A stretch of DNA of 64,000 bases from Anthoceros angustus. Lineage: Eukaryota; Streptophyta; Anthocerotopsida; Anthocerotales; Anthocerotaceae. Positions 47,968 to 58,709 of the stretch are shown here, one piece after another. The stretch's first letter is position 1. The number at the start of each line of letters is the position of its first letter. The position numbers and the translations under genes are program-made. The DNA is taken from NCBI GenBank assembly GCA_010909165.1, contig MU008174.1, positions 186,001-250,000 of the forward strand, read 5' to 3'. The notes beneath the pieces are model-generated. The model did no database searches and was not told the DNA's origin. It saw only the letters and a list, made by a program, of their open reading frames with translations.

Positions 47968-47972
47968 CCCTC
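47968..47972. repeat. Target-site duplication CCCTC, right
   Basis: Partner of 7685-7689. It is repeated at 48735-48739 because of the later tandem duplication. Confidence 0.8.
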
Positions 47973-49259
47973 CCGGAGTGGAGGCGGGCAAGGCGTCGGA
48001 GGAGGAGGCGGTCGACAAACCAAGCGGACTCGGGAGGAGGAGGCGGGAGGGATTCGGACTCCATACGTCAGAGCGGACCCCCTCTCACGGTCTTCACGGT
48101 CTCGCGCCACAAACCAACGCCACCTCGCTGCGAATTTCACGGAGGTCGGTCTCGAGTTCCTACCTCCTCGGCAAGGCGCCATCCCTCTCACGGTCTCGCG
48201 CCTTCCTCCTCTGCGTCGCGCCTCGCGATGTCGGCGGGGTTGAGCTCCTTCCCGCGTTGCGCCTCGCGCCCTCCTGCGATCACGGTGCCCCGGACCGGCT
48301 CCTCGACCGTCGCCGGTTGGTGCTCCGTTGTTTGAGCGGGATTACATCATTCCTAGGGTTAAGTTTCCCGGGTTCCCCTACTCCTGTTCGACCTCTCGAC
48401 CGCTTTCCCACATCCCAATCCACAACCCCACACTCATTCATTCACGCCGCTTGGGTCGACCCCAACTTATAGACTCTAATTATTCCAAACCCCCTATCTC
48501 ACATATATAGACTTTTTAGGGAACATTCCGAGTCCATGGGCCAAGGAACACCAAATTCCGGACCATTTATTTTCTAACCTAGGCAATAAAACAAAAAGAA
48601 CTCCATAGGCCAAGGACATTTTACTATGAATATCCCCAACTCAATCGACTTATTTTCACACCACTCACTCGACCAAAAAACAAAAATTCACTTGAGGCAC
48701 ATTTTAACGGGGTTTCGAGACTAGATCGTTTACACCCTCCCGGAGTGGAGGCGGGCAAGGCGTCGGAGGAGGAGGCAGTCGACAAACCAAGCGGACTCGG
48801 GAGGAGGAGGAGGCGGGAGGGATTCGGACTCCATACGTGGCGGACCCCTCACCACCCAGTATGGGAAGCAATTCCCGCCTCCCTCCTCGGCAAGGCGTCG
48901 GAGGAGGCGGAGGCGGCCCGGCCCAGCGGCCCGCCACGGCTATCACTCGGTGAGGCCCCCGGACCGAGAGGCCGAAGCGCAAGACCACGGCTACCAGCGG
49001 TACCCGGTCGGTGCAGTACCTCTTCCCTGCGGAGTGGCAAGCGGAGGAAGCGATGGGAGGCGAGAAAGGGCCGCCGAGGCGGAGGACAGCGGCGGCCGCA
49101 TCGAGCCGGTCTGTCGCCCGGCAGGAAGGGCAAAAGGCGTGCTCCGGACTCCATCACCTCCGCGAGCCCGGGAGAAAAGAGGCGGAGAAGGGCTCATGAC
49201 CAAAAGGGCCAAGGAGGAAGCTCGGGAGCTCGGCCTCGGGACCTAAGGGTCTGAGTCCG

Positions 49260-52200
49260 AGAACCGTCCGGACTTGCTCGGCTGCGGTATGGAGGTCCTT
49301 GACCGTGAGATCAGCTCCCATAGCGGACTTTGTGGGAGCCTCACGGCGGCCGTGGAGGAAACAGGCGGGTCACAGCTACCGTCATGGGCGGTATGCTCAC
49401 AGGGTCATGCGGGATGGCGAGAAGGCCCGGAGGTGGAAGCCACCGGGCGCATGGTGCTCCTCCGGGAGGCGGTTGGAGGAGCCAGGAGGCGAGAAGGAGG
49501 AAGCTCTCGGCGGATTGAGGAAGCGATGGGAGGCGGAGGAGAGGAGGTCTGGTCCATCGCAGGGGCCGGACCAAATTCCTTCAGTGGAGGAGGCGGAGGA
49601 GGAGGCCCAAGCAGGCGGAGGAAGCCTTTGGAGGAAGCGATGGGAGGCGGAGAAGGGCTCATGTGGAGGCGGAGGAGGAGGCGGAGGAAGCGATGGGAGG
49701 CGGAGGAAGCGATGGGAGGCGGAGAAGGAAGTGGAGGAGGCGGAGGACAGCGGCGGCCGTCGCGATCACTATCGGCGTGATCGGGCCGGTGGAGGAGGCG
49801 GAGGCGGGCAAGGCGTCGGAGGAGGCGGAGAAGGGCTCATGTGGAGGCGGAGGCTGGAGGCCGGCACCGGAGATTGGGGACCTCGAGTGCAGTGCGAGGT
49901 AGAAGAGGCGGGCGGGCTGGAGGACAACAAGGACACCTTGGGTTGCAACTCCAAGATGCATCAGGCGGCGGGGTTCTCAGAGAATCCAAGACTTGACGAG
50001 AGGTGGAACGCCTCCGGCTCGCAGACGGAGGAGAGCGGCGGTGCAAGGAGTTCGGCGTCGCCGGTTGCGGCGGGGCGTGGCGGAAGCCGAGTCGGACGGG
50101 GATCTCCGCTGGAGAAGGAAGTGGAGGACCTCAGGAGAATAGAAGAAGGAGGAAGCCTTTGGAGGAAAAGTGCTCGTCCGGTTGCGAGGCGAAGGGAGCT
50201 CGGCTCCATGGCCCATAATGGCGGGCTGGAGGACAACAAGGAGGAGGAGGCAGCGGCGAAGGTTGCAAGAGTAGCAGGCGGCCTTGGCGGCCTCAAAGTC
50301 CGCCCGCCTACGGTGGTGAGCTTGGCCACGGAGGCAGGCCCGGCGGCGGGCGGTCTGCTCGATTCTGGAGCACCTTTGGAGGAGAGTCTGGGTGCTCGGG
50401 CTCATGTGGAGGAGGCGATTCGGCAAGTCGATTCCGACTTCGCCTACTACCAGAGCTCCTCAAGGCTCTGGAGGTCTGCGCCACCCTAGGCGGGAGGTGG
50501 ACTTCGGAAGGACGGAAGGAGGCGAGGGAGGGCGGACCGGGGCACTGGCAGGAGTCCTAGGGCTGTTTGGCAGCAGCGGCGGCGAAGGAGGCGGAGGAGG
50601 AGGAGGAAGGCCGGACCCGGAGGAAGCCTTTGGAGGAGAGCGGCGGCGGAGGCGGAGGCTGGAGGTCTGCGCCACCCTAGGCGGAGGAGGAAGGCCGGAC
50701 CAAATTCCTTCAGTGGAGGAGGCGGAGGAGGCAGGAGGAGGCGGAGGCGGAGGACCTCTGCGAGGCGGAGGCGGAGGCGGAGGAAGCGATGGGAGGCGGA
50801 GGCGGAGGAGGCGGAGGACAGCGGCGGCCGTGGACGAGCCAAGGGAGGCTCGGTGAAGGTGGCCAGGAGGCGGAGGACAGCGGCGGCCGTCGCGATCACT
50901 ATCGGCGTGATCGGGCCGGTGGAGGAGGCGGAGGAGAGCGGCGGCGAAGGAGGCGAGAAGGAAGTGGAGGAGGCGGAGGCTGGAGGCGGAGGAGGCAGGA
51001 GATTGGGGACCTCGAGTGCAGTGCGGGAGAGTAGAAGAGGCGGCGGGGAGGCTGGAGGACAACAAGGACACCTTGGGTTGCAACTCCAAGATGCATCAGG
51101 CGGCGGGGTTCTCAGAGAATCCAAGACTTGACGAGAGGTGGAACGCCTCCCGGCTCCGCTTGAAGGAGGAAGCAGTGCAAGGAGTTCGGCGTCGCGAGTT
51201 CTGGCGGGGCGTGGCGGAAGCCGGGAGGCGGAGAAGGAGGAAGCCTTTGGAGAAGGAAGTGGAGGACCTCAGGAGAGAATAGAAGAAGGAGGAAGCCTTT
51301 GGAGGAAAAGTGCTCGTCCGGTTGCGAGGAAGCGAAGGGAGCTCGGCTCCATGGCCCATAAGCGGCGGAGGCTGGAGGACAACAAGGAGGAGGAGAGCGG
51401 CGGCGGCGAAGGTTGCAAGAGTAGCAGGCGGCCTTGGCGGCCTCAAGGGTCCGCCCGCCTACGGTGGTGAGCTTGGCCACGGAGGCAGGCCCGGCGGGGC
51501 GATCTGCTCGATTCTGGAGCACCTTTGGAGGAGTGCTGGGTGCTCGGGCTCATGTGGAGGCGATTCGGCAAGTCGATTCCGACTTCGCCTGAGCTCCTCA
51601 AGGCTGGAGGTCTGCGCCACCCTAGGCGGGAGGTGGACTTCGGAAGGACGGAAGGAGGCGAGGAGGAGGAGGCGGACCGGGGCAACTGGCCGGAGTCCTA
51701 GGGCTGTTTGGCAGCGGCGAAGGAGGCAGGAGGAGGAGGAGGAAGGGCGCCACAGGAGGTAAGCCCTCGGCACCCTCGCATGGAAGGACGAGGAGGATCT
51801 TGAAGGGAAAGGGTGCAACGGGCATTCGGGAACCAAGGGAGGCTCGGTGGATGAACCCGTGGCTAGCCGTGAGGAGGCAGGAGGAGGCGGACCGGGAGAT
51901 TGGGGACCTCGAGTGCAGTGCGGGAGAGTAGAAGAGGCGGAGGCTGGAGGACAACAAGGACACCTTGGGTTGCAACTCCAAGATGCATCAGGCGGCGGGG
52001 TTCTCAGAGAATCCAAGACTTGACGAGAGGTGGAACGCCTCCAGCTCCGCTTGAAGGAGGAGGAGAGGCGGCGGTGCAAGGAGTTCGGCGTCGCAAGGTT
52101 GCGGCGGGGCGTGGCGGAAGCCGAGTCGGACGGGGATAAGCGCTGGAGAAGGAAGTGGAGGACCTCAGGAGAATAGAAGAAGGAGGCGGAGGAGGAAGCC

Positions 52201-55200
52201 TTTGGAGGAGAGGCTACGATTGCTCGTCCGGTTGCGAGGCGAAGGGAGCTCGGCTCCATGGCCCATAAGCGGCGGGCTGGAACAGCAGCGGAGGAGGAGA
52301 GCGTCGGCGGCGAAGGTTGCAAGGCGGCCTTGGCGGCCTCAAGAGTCCGCCCGCCTACGGTGGTGAGCTTGGCCACGGAGGCAGGCCCGGCGGGGCGATC
52401 TGCTCGATTCTGGAGCACCTTTGGAGGAGTGCAGGTGCTCGGGCTCATGTGGAGGCGATTCGGCAAGTCGATTCCGACTTACCTGCGAGCTCCTCAAGGC
52501 TCTGGAGGTCTGCGCCACCCTAGGCGGGAGGTGGACTTCGGAAGGACGGAAGGAGGCGAGAGGAGGAGGCGGACCGGGGCAGCACCACAGGAGTCCTAGG
52601 GCTGTTTGGCAGCAGCGGCGAAGGAGGCGGCGGAGGCAGGAGGAGGAAGGGTCGCCACAGGAGGTAAGCCCTCGGCACCCTCGCATGGAAGGAAGAGGGA
52701 GGATCTTGAAGGAGGAAGGGAAAGGGTGCAACGGGCATTCGGGAACCAAGGGAGGCTCGGTGGATGAACCCGTGGCTAGCCGTGAGGAGGCATGCCGAGG
52801 CACGAGGTCGGACTTTGTCCGGACTCCGGCGGATCCAGTCCGGCCCCAGAAATCTGGACTTAGGGATCCGGACTCTAGTAGTCCGGACCCGAGGTCCGGA
52901 CCCGAGGAAGGTTGGGTCAGGCCGGACCCAGGCGATCCGGTCCCAGGGCCGGACTCGGCGGCGGGCCGGACCCGGAGGAAGGCCGGACCTAGAGGTCCGG
53001 ACTCGGTCGAGACAGTCTGAGGTCCAAACTCGGGAGTGGGGAGAGCCACATCCCAATGAGATCCACCCTTGGAGGCCGGACCCGGAGGAAGGCCGGACCC
53101 GGAGGAAGCGATGGGAGGCGAGGAGGACTTGGTGGTGACCGCCGTTGTCGAGGCCGCCGGTGGCGCGGCAGACCCTCGGGAAGAGGAAGGGTCGCCTCGC
53201 GGATCATCCGATTGGGTCGAGGCGGGGAGCTCGGCCTCGGGACCTAAGGGTCACGGTCGGAGAACCCGGTCCGGACTTGCTCGGCTGCGGTATGGAGGTC
53301 CTTGACGGACCGTGAGATGCGGCTCAAGCGGACTTTGTGGGAGCCTCACGGCGGCCGTGGAGGAAACATGGCGGGTCACAGCTACCGTCATGGGCGGTAT
53401 GCTCTAGATGCATGCGGGATGGCCGAGAAGGCCCGGAGGTGGAAGCCACCGGGCGCATGGTGCTCCTCCGGGAGGCGGAGGAGGCGGCCAGGAGGCGAGA
53501 AGGAAGGCCGGACCCGGAGGAAGCCTTTGGAGGAAGCCGGGAGGCGAGAGGAGGTTTGGTCCATCCGCAAGGACGGACCAAATTCCTTCAGTGGAGGAGG
53601 CAGGAGGAGGCAGCCAAGGAGGCCCAAGCAGGCGGAGGACAGCGGCGGCGAAGGAGGCGGAGGAGGCGGGAGGTGGACTTCGGAAGGACGGAAGGAGGCG
53701 GAGGACAGCGGCGGCCGTGGACGAGCCAAGGCTGGAGGCTCGGTGAAGGTGGGAGGCGGAGGAGGCAGGCCCGGCCGATCGCGATCACTATCGGCGTGAT
53801 CGGGCCGGTGGAGAGGCGGCCGAGAGGCCGGCCAATCGAAGGCCGGACCTAGAGGTCCGGACCCGGAGGAAGCTCGGGCTCATGTGGAGGAGGCGGAGGA
53901 CCTCAGGAGAGATTGGGGACCTCGAGTGCAGTGCAGGAGGTAGAAGAGGCGGCGGAGGCTGGAGGACAACAAGGACACCTTGGGTTGCAACTCCAAGATG
54001 CATCAGGCGGCGGGGTTCTCAGAGAATCCAAGACTTGACGAGAGGTGGAACGCCTCAGCTCCGCTTGAAGGCCGGAGGAGAGCGGCGGCGGTGCAAGGAG
54101 TTCGGCGTCGCGTTGCGGCGGGGCGTGGCGGAAGCCGAGTCGGACGGGGATACCGGCCGCTGGAGAAGGAAGTGGAGGACCTCAGGAGAATAGAAGAAGG
54201 AGGAAGCCTTTGGAGGAAAAGGTACTGCTCGTCCGGTTGCGAGGCGGAGGAAGCGAAGGGAGCTCGGCTCCATGGCCCATAAGCGGCGGCGAAGGAGGCG
54301 GAGGACAACAAGGAGGAGGAGGCGGCGGCGAAGGTTGCAAGAGGTAGAAGAGGCGGAGGAGGCAGCCTTGGCGGCCTCAAGAGTCCGCCCGCCTACGGTG
54401 GTGAGCTTGGCCACGGAGGCAGGCCCGGCGGCGGGGCGATCTGCTCGATTCTGGAGCACCTTTGGAGGAGAGGTGCTCGGGCTCATGTGGAGGCGGTCGG
54501 CAAGTCGATTCCGACTTCGCCTACCGCAGAGCTCCTCAAGGCTCTGGAGGTCTGCGCCACCCTAGGCGGGAGGTGGACTTCGGAAGGACGGAAGGAGGAG
54601 GAGGAGGAGGAGGCGGACCGGGAGACAACTGGCGGGGAGTCCTAGGGCTGTTTGGCAGCAGCGGCGAAGGAGGCGGAGGAGGCGGAGGAAGGGCGCCACA
54701 GGAGGTAAGCCCTCGGCACCCTCGCATGGAAGGACGAGGAGGATCTTGAAGGAGGAGGAGGATCTTGAAAGGGTGCAACGGGCATTCGGGAACCAAGGGA
54801 GGCTCGGTGGATGAACCCGTGGCTAGCCGGCGAGGCATGCCGAGGCACGAGGTCGGACTTTGTCCGGACTCCAGAAAGGCGGACCGGTCCGCCCCGGAAA
54901 TCTGGACTTAGGGATCCGGACTCTAGTGGGTCCAGGCCGAGGTCCGGACCCGAGGAAGGTTGGGTCAGGCCGGACCCGGAGGAAGGCCGGACCCGGAGGA
55001 AGGCCGGACCCGGAGGCGGAGGCGGACCCGGAGGAAGGCCGGACCTAGAGGTCCGGACTCGGTCGAGACAGTCTGAGGTCCAAACTCGGGAGTGGGGAGA
55101 GCCATCGTCCACCACTGATCCAACCCTTGGAGGCCGGACCTAGAGGTCCGGACCCGAGGAAGGGGCGAGGAGGACTTGGTGGTGACCGCCGTTGTCGAGG

Positions 55201-55290
55201 CCGCCGGTGGCGCGGCAGCAGACCCTCGGGAAGAGGAAGGGTCCGCCTCGCGGATCATCCGATTGGGTGCGCGCCGGCGGCAGGGCTCGG
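49260..55290 (+). repeat. Purine-skewed GGAGG-rich array of four irregular repeats
   Basis: Shared landmarks recur in the same order: GATGCATCAGGCGGCGGGG at 49955, 51090, 51982 and 53997; GCGATCACTATCGGCGTGATCG at 49762, 50892 and 53781; TGGATGAACCCGTGGCTAGCC at about 51850, 52760 and 54805; and GACCGCCGTTGTCGAGGCC at about 53138 and 55183. Spacings are uneven (1135, 892 and 2015 bp), so units have gained or lost parts. Between landmarks the plus strand is dominated by GGAGGC/GGAGGA runs. Long frames are open on both strands (for example 49299-50489 plus, 51459-52466 minus). They are low-complexity and I do not call them genes. A minus-strand segment near 49270-49330 (LTVKDLHTAAEQVRTVL) looks protein-like. 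Confidence 0.7.
52790..55160. repeat. CCGGACC(C)GGAGGAAGG minisatellite clusters
   Basis: Clusters of a ~17-bp word, GGAGGAAGGCCGGACCC, and of palindromic GGTCCGGACC lie at 52800-53110, 53840-53870, 54850-55160 and 55640-55700. At 54960-55060 the word is nearly perfect in tandem. Confidence 0.6.
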
Positions 55291-56130
55291 CTTTGGGCCG
55301 CCGGTGCCAAGAAGGAATGAGGGGCCATCCCGGCCCACCACACGGCGATAGGTGGAATAAGCGGGTAGTAGGCGGTGGTTAGGGTACCACAGTGGCCCTC
55401 GGGAATAGAGGTGTAATAAAGGCGCCGACCTTGGCGTAGTATAAGAGGGCTAAGGCATACAGATAAATCATCTTTCTCTTGGTGTTGATGCGCGTTCTTG
55501 CGGACCTTTGTGTGTCTTCTTGCTAACGTGAGTCTGAGTCAGGCGAGGCACGGCTCGGGAGATTGATCAAGGTCACGGTGGCGGACCTAACGCGTTGTGG
55601 TGTGTGCGGGGAAGGGTGGCGGTGACCCGTGCTCGTCGGAGCAGCGGAGGAAGGCCGGACCCGAGGAAGGTTGGGTCAGGCCGGACCCGGAGGAACTCGG
55701 GAGGCGTCTGAGCCGGACGGAGGCCGGAGCAGCGGAGCAGCGGAGGAGGTCGGGGCATGTAACCAGCGTCTTTTCTAAGGCGAGAGTGTAGCGTGAGGGG
55801 AGAGGAAAGGCGGATGTGAGGGACGGATGTGAGCGATCTTGACAGGTCCTTAAGCGTTTAGCCATCTGGGCTGTCACGGTGAAACGTTGTGAGTAGTTAG
55901 GAGTATGTGTGTGTTGAGCGAGCAGGCGCTAAGGGCGGTAGGAATCACAAGCAGTGGAGCCTATCATTCCCTTAGGGCGGACTTCTTCCTACAACGACCT
56001 TGCAGGATTGTGGCGCGGCCATCGTGAGTCGCGCCACAGCCATGACAAGAATGGAGGAGCAATGGAAGATGATGAAATGAGAATGGCTCAAAAGGAAATA
56101 GCTCAATGCTTTGTCTTTGGTAGGTGTCCA

Positions 56131-56140
56131 CATATATACC
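56131..56140 (-). promoter_or_regulatory. Orphaned TATA box of eight-cysteine gene copy 2
   Basis: The conserved CATATATACC box of unit 2, now about 50 kb from its coding sequence at 5791-6061. Confidence 0.5.
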
Positions 56141-57080
56141 TTTTGATTCACTCTTATCTCGATATCTCAAGTGTTAAAAATCGAAGGAAATGTTCACTAA
56201 TGACATTAGAAATATCATATTAAACTTGTGTGAGAAGAGTTTTCAAGGTTCTTGCAATTACTTATTTAATGCAACTAAAAGATATTACTATGCAAAATAT
56301 ATCCTAGTGAAAGCGAACATTAAGAAGTACTAGAGGTAGTACGCTGGGCAATCTACCATGGCCATGACAAGAGGAACAGGACAAGTACAAGTCACTTATT
56401 GATCAAATGATCAAGCGCCAAGTCGGGCCCTACCTTGTTTTCCGGTCCACCTCCACTCTCGGATGCATGCGCGATTAGCCTCCTCTACATGTATTTCGTG
56501 CGGTACCTTCACAGCTTCGGCAATATAACAAAGGCTTCCGGTATGAGCTCCCCTTATGTCATAGTACACTCTTCCATTCGTTGAGCTTTCCAGCAGCTCT
56601 TATGCGTTCGACACAATATATGCGGTCCTCACCTACATCTCGTAAGTCATTGAAGCCAATCAGCCTTTTACAGCCCACTCAACCAAGATGCTTTGGGGAT
56701 CTCCTGTTGCAATTCTCGGCTGCTGAGAGAGGCTCACACCATCTCTTGTAAGAGAGCCTCAGCTTTTCTCAAGGCTGCATTTGGTGCTTAGTTCCAGTTT
56801 AAAATTGTGTGGGGAAGGAGATCTCGAGCGATCCTTTGGTGCACAATGCGCGAGAGAAAAATCCATTGATAGGCGGGGATCCCACGGCCAGCTGTGAGTA
56901 CACTGACACGGAACATAAACGAAAGAGACGATTGCCACAGATGCATTCGCAGCTATTTATTACTTATAATGATAATGATGGAATGTTTACACAAATCATT
57001 AACCTTAGCATTAAAAATAATGCAAGGATAAAATCAATTGAAATATACCTCCATCATAAAAGAAGAAACTTCGCTAGTGT

Positions 57081-57357
57081 CTAGCAATGCGAATTCGGAG
57101 GAAATGGACAATGCTCGATGTAGTTCAATATAATGGGCGGTGCAATGCAGTCCTCCATCGCCTTGCACATGCAACTCACTCCACCGCCACAACAACGTTG
57201 CAACAATTCCGAGGGGACGGATGGCCACTTTCCATCGCTTCCCTCACATTGGGAATCTATGTATGCTTCATCGCAACTTGTCACAACTCTTGCTCTTGCT
57301 CCAAGGACCAGACAAGAGTCACCATCAAGAAAGTCAACTTCAGCGTATCATGGACAT
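57081..57357 (-). pseudogene. Eight-cysteine secreted protein, copy 3
   Basis: The mature part is open in one frame from CDEAYIDSQC through QRCC, SCMC and IEHC to PFPPNSHC and a stop (57081-57083). Only five residues separate CC from CxC where CAGCTG is missing (57181-57190). One base is missing between the signal peptide and the mature part. TATA box at 57461-57470. The intact mature frame suggests the gene may be functional if the one-base break is a sequencing error. Confidence 0.6.
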
Positions 57358-57934
57358 CTTCACATGACCATGACAAGAATGGAGGAGCAATGGAAGATGA
57401 TGAAATGAGAATGGCAGCTCAAAAGGAAATAGCTCAATGCTTTGTCTTTGGTAGGTGTCCACATATATACCTTTTGATTCACTCTTATCTCGATATCTCA
57501 AGTGTTAAAAATCAAGGAAATGTTCACTAATGACATTAGAAATATCATATTAAACTTGTGTGAGAAGAGTTTTCAAGGTTCTTGCAATTACTTATTTAAT
57601 GCAACTAAAAGATATTACTATGCAAAATATATCCTAGTGAAATAGCGAACATTAAGAAGTACTAGAGGTAGTACACGCTGGGCAATCTACCATGGCCATG
57701 ACAAGAGGAACAGGACAAGTACAAGTCACTTATTGATCAAATGATCAAGCGCAAGTCGGGCCCTACCTTGTTTTCCAGTCCACCTCCACTCGGATGCATG
57801 CGCGATTAGCCTCCTCTACATGTATTTCGTGCAAGACCTTCACAGCTTCCGGCAATATAACAAAGGCTTCCAGCTGTATGAGCTCCCCTTATGTCATAGT
57901 ACACTCTTCCATTCGCTGAGCTTTCCAGCAGCTC

Positions 57935-58123
57935 TTATGCGTTCCTGACACAATATGTGCGGTCCTCACCTACATCTCGTAAGTCATTCAAGCCAATCAG
58001 CCTTTTTACAGCCCACTCAACCAAGATGCTTTGGGGATCTCCTGTTGCAATTCCGCTCGGCTTTGTCTTTGAGAGAGGCTCCGCACACCATCTGTCTTGT
58101 AAGAGAGCCTCAGCTTTTCTCAA
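57935..58123 (-). CDS. Exon-like ORF of the array unit, uninterrupted copy (unit 4)
   Basis: The only unit where this segment reads through. It runs from LRKAEALLQDRWCAEPLS via SGIATGDPQSILVEWAVK to EDRTYCVRNA and a stop, about 62 codons. An in-frame TAA lies not far upstream and there is no ATG, so it would need a splice acceptor such as the AG at about 58140. It is charged and helical in character, with no domain I recognise. It may be the last exon of a neighbouring gene captured in the duplicated unit. Confidence 0.35.
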   Translation of the reverse strand: MRKAEALLQDRWCAEPLSKTKPSGIATGDPQSILVEWAVKRLIGLNDLRDVGEDRTYCVRNA

Positions 58124-58428
58124 GGCATTTGGTGCTTAGTTCCAGTTTAAAATTGTGTGGGAAGGAGATCTCGAGCGATCCTTTGGTGCACAATGCGCGA
58201 GAAAAAATCCATTGATAGAGCGGGGATCCCACCGCCACCGTGAGTACACGCGACACGGAACATAAACGAAAGAGACGATTGCCACCGAATGCATTCGCAG
58301 CTATTTATTACTTATAATGATAATGATGGAATGTTTACACAAATCATTAACCTTAGCATTAAAAATAATGCAAGGATAAAATCAATTGAAATATACCTCC
58401 ATCATAAAAGAAGAAACTTCGCTAGTGT

Positions 58429-58709
58429 CTAGCAATGCGAATTCGGAGGAAATGGACAATGCTCGATGTAGTTCAATATAATGGGCGGTGCAATACCCGA
58501 GTCCTCCATCGCCTTGCACATGCAACTCACTCCACCGCCACAACAACGTTGCAACAATTCCGAGGGGACGGATGGCCACTTTCCATCGCTTCCCTCACAT
58601 TGGGAATCTATGTATGCTTCATCGCATCTTGTCACAACTCTTGCTCTTGCTCCAAGGACCAGACAAGAGTCACCATCAAGAAAGTCAACTTCAGGCGTAT
58701 CATGGACAT
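58429..58709 (-). pseudogene. Eight-cysteine secreted protein, copy 4
   Basis: The start ATG is at 58707-58709. The signal peptide shifts frame before the mature domain because one base is missing at the CCAGACAAG site (about 58660). The mature domain keeps all eight cysteines and ends PFPPNSHC. The spacing is C-x8-C-x17-CC-x5-CxC-x19-C-x7-C. TATA box at 58811-58820. Confidence 0.6.

Larger units (their letters stand above)
47301..48850. repeat. ~0.78 kb tandem duplication across the LTR/host junction
   Basis: Sequence from CCTCTCACGGTCTTCACGG (47301) through the LTR end and ~100 bp of flank is repeated from 48081. The LTR end plus CCCTC plus CCGGAGTGGAGGCGGGCAAGG therefore occurs twice (47961 and 48728). 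The joint at about 48080 shares CCCTC-type bases. It includes host flank, so it arose after the retrotransposon inserted, or in assembly. Confidence 0.8.
47973..56035. mobile_element. Right arm of the GC-rich insertion
   Basis: Continuation of 6069-7689 on the other side of the retrotransposon. It holds a ~6 kb purine-rich repeat array (48740-55290) and a less repetitive 3' part (55290-56035). The 3' part includes a possible TATA box (AGTATAAGAGGG, about 55438) after an AATAAA-like motif, a hint of an LTR-type promoter/terminator. I found no copy of this 3' part in the left arm, so direct LTRs are not demonstrated. The arm ends at CGCGCCACAG before array unit 2 resumes with CCATGACAAG. Confidence 0.5.

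Noticed and set aside
49299-50489. 396-codon plus-strand open frame in the GGAGG array
   Set aside because: Composition is almost only Gly, Glu, Arg and Ala from GGAGGC/GGAGGA repeats. The opposite strand is equally open, and the frame is not kept between repeat units.
55380-55620. LTR of a plus-strand element
   Set aside because: It has TATA- and AATAAA-like motifs, but no second copy is found in the left arm or elsewhere in the window. Kept only as a note in the right-arm entry.
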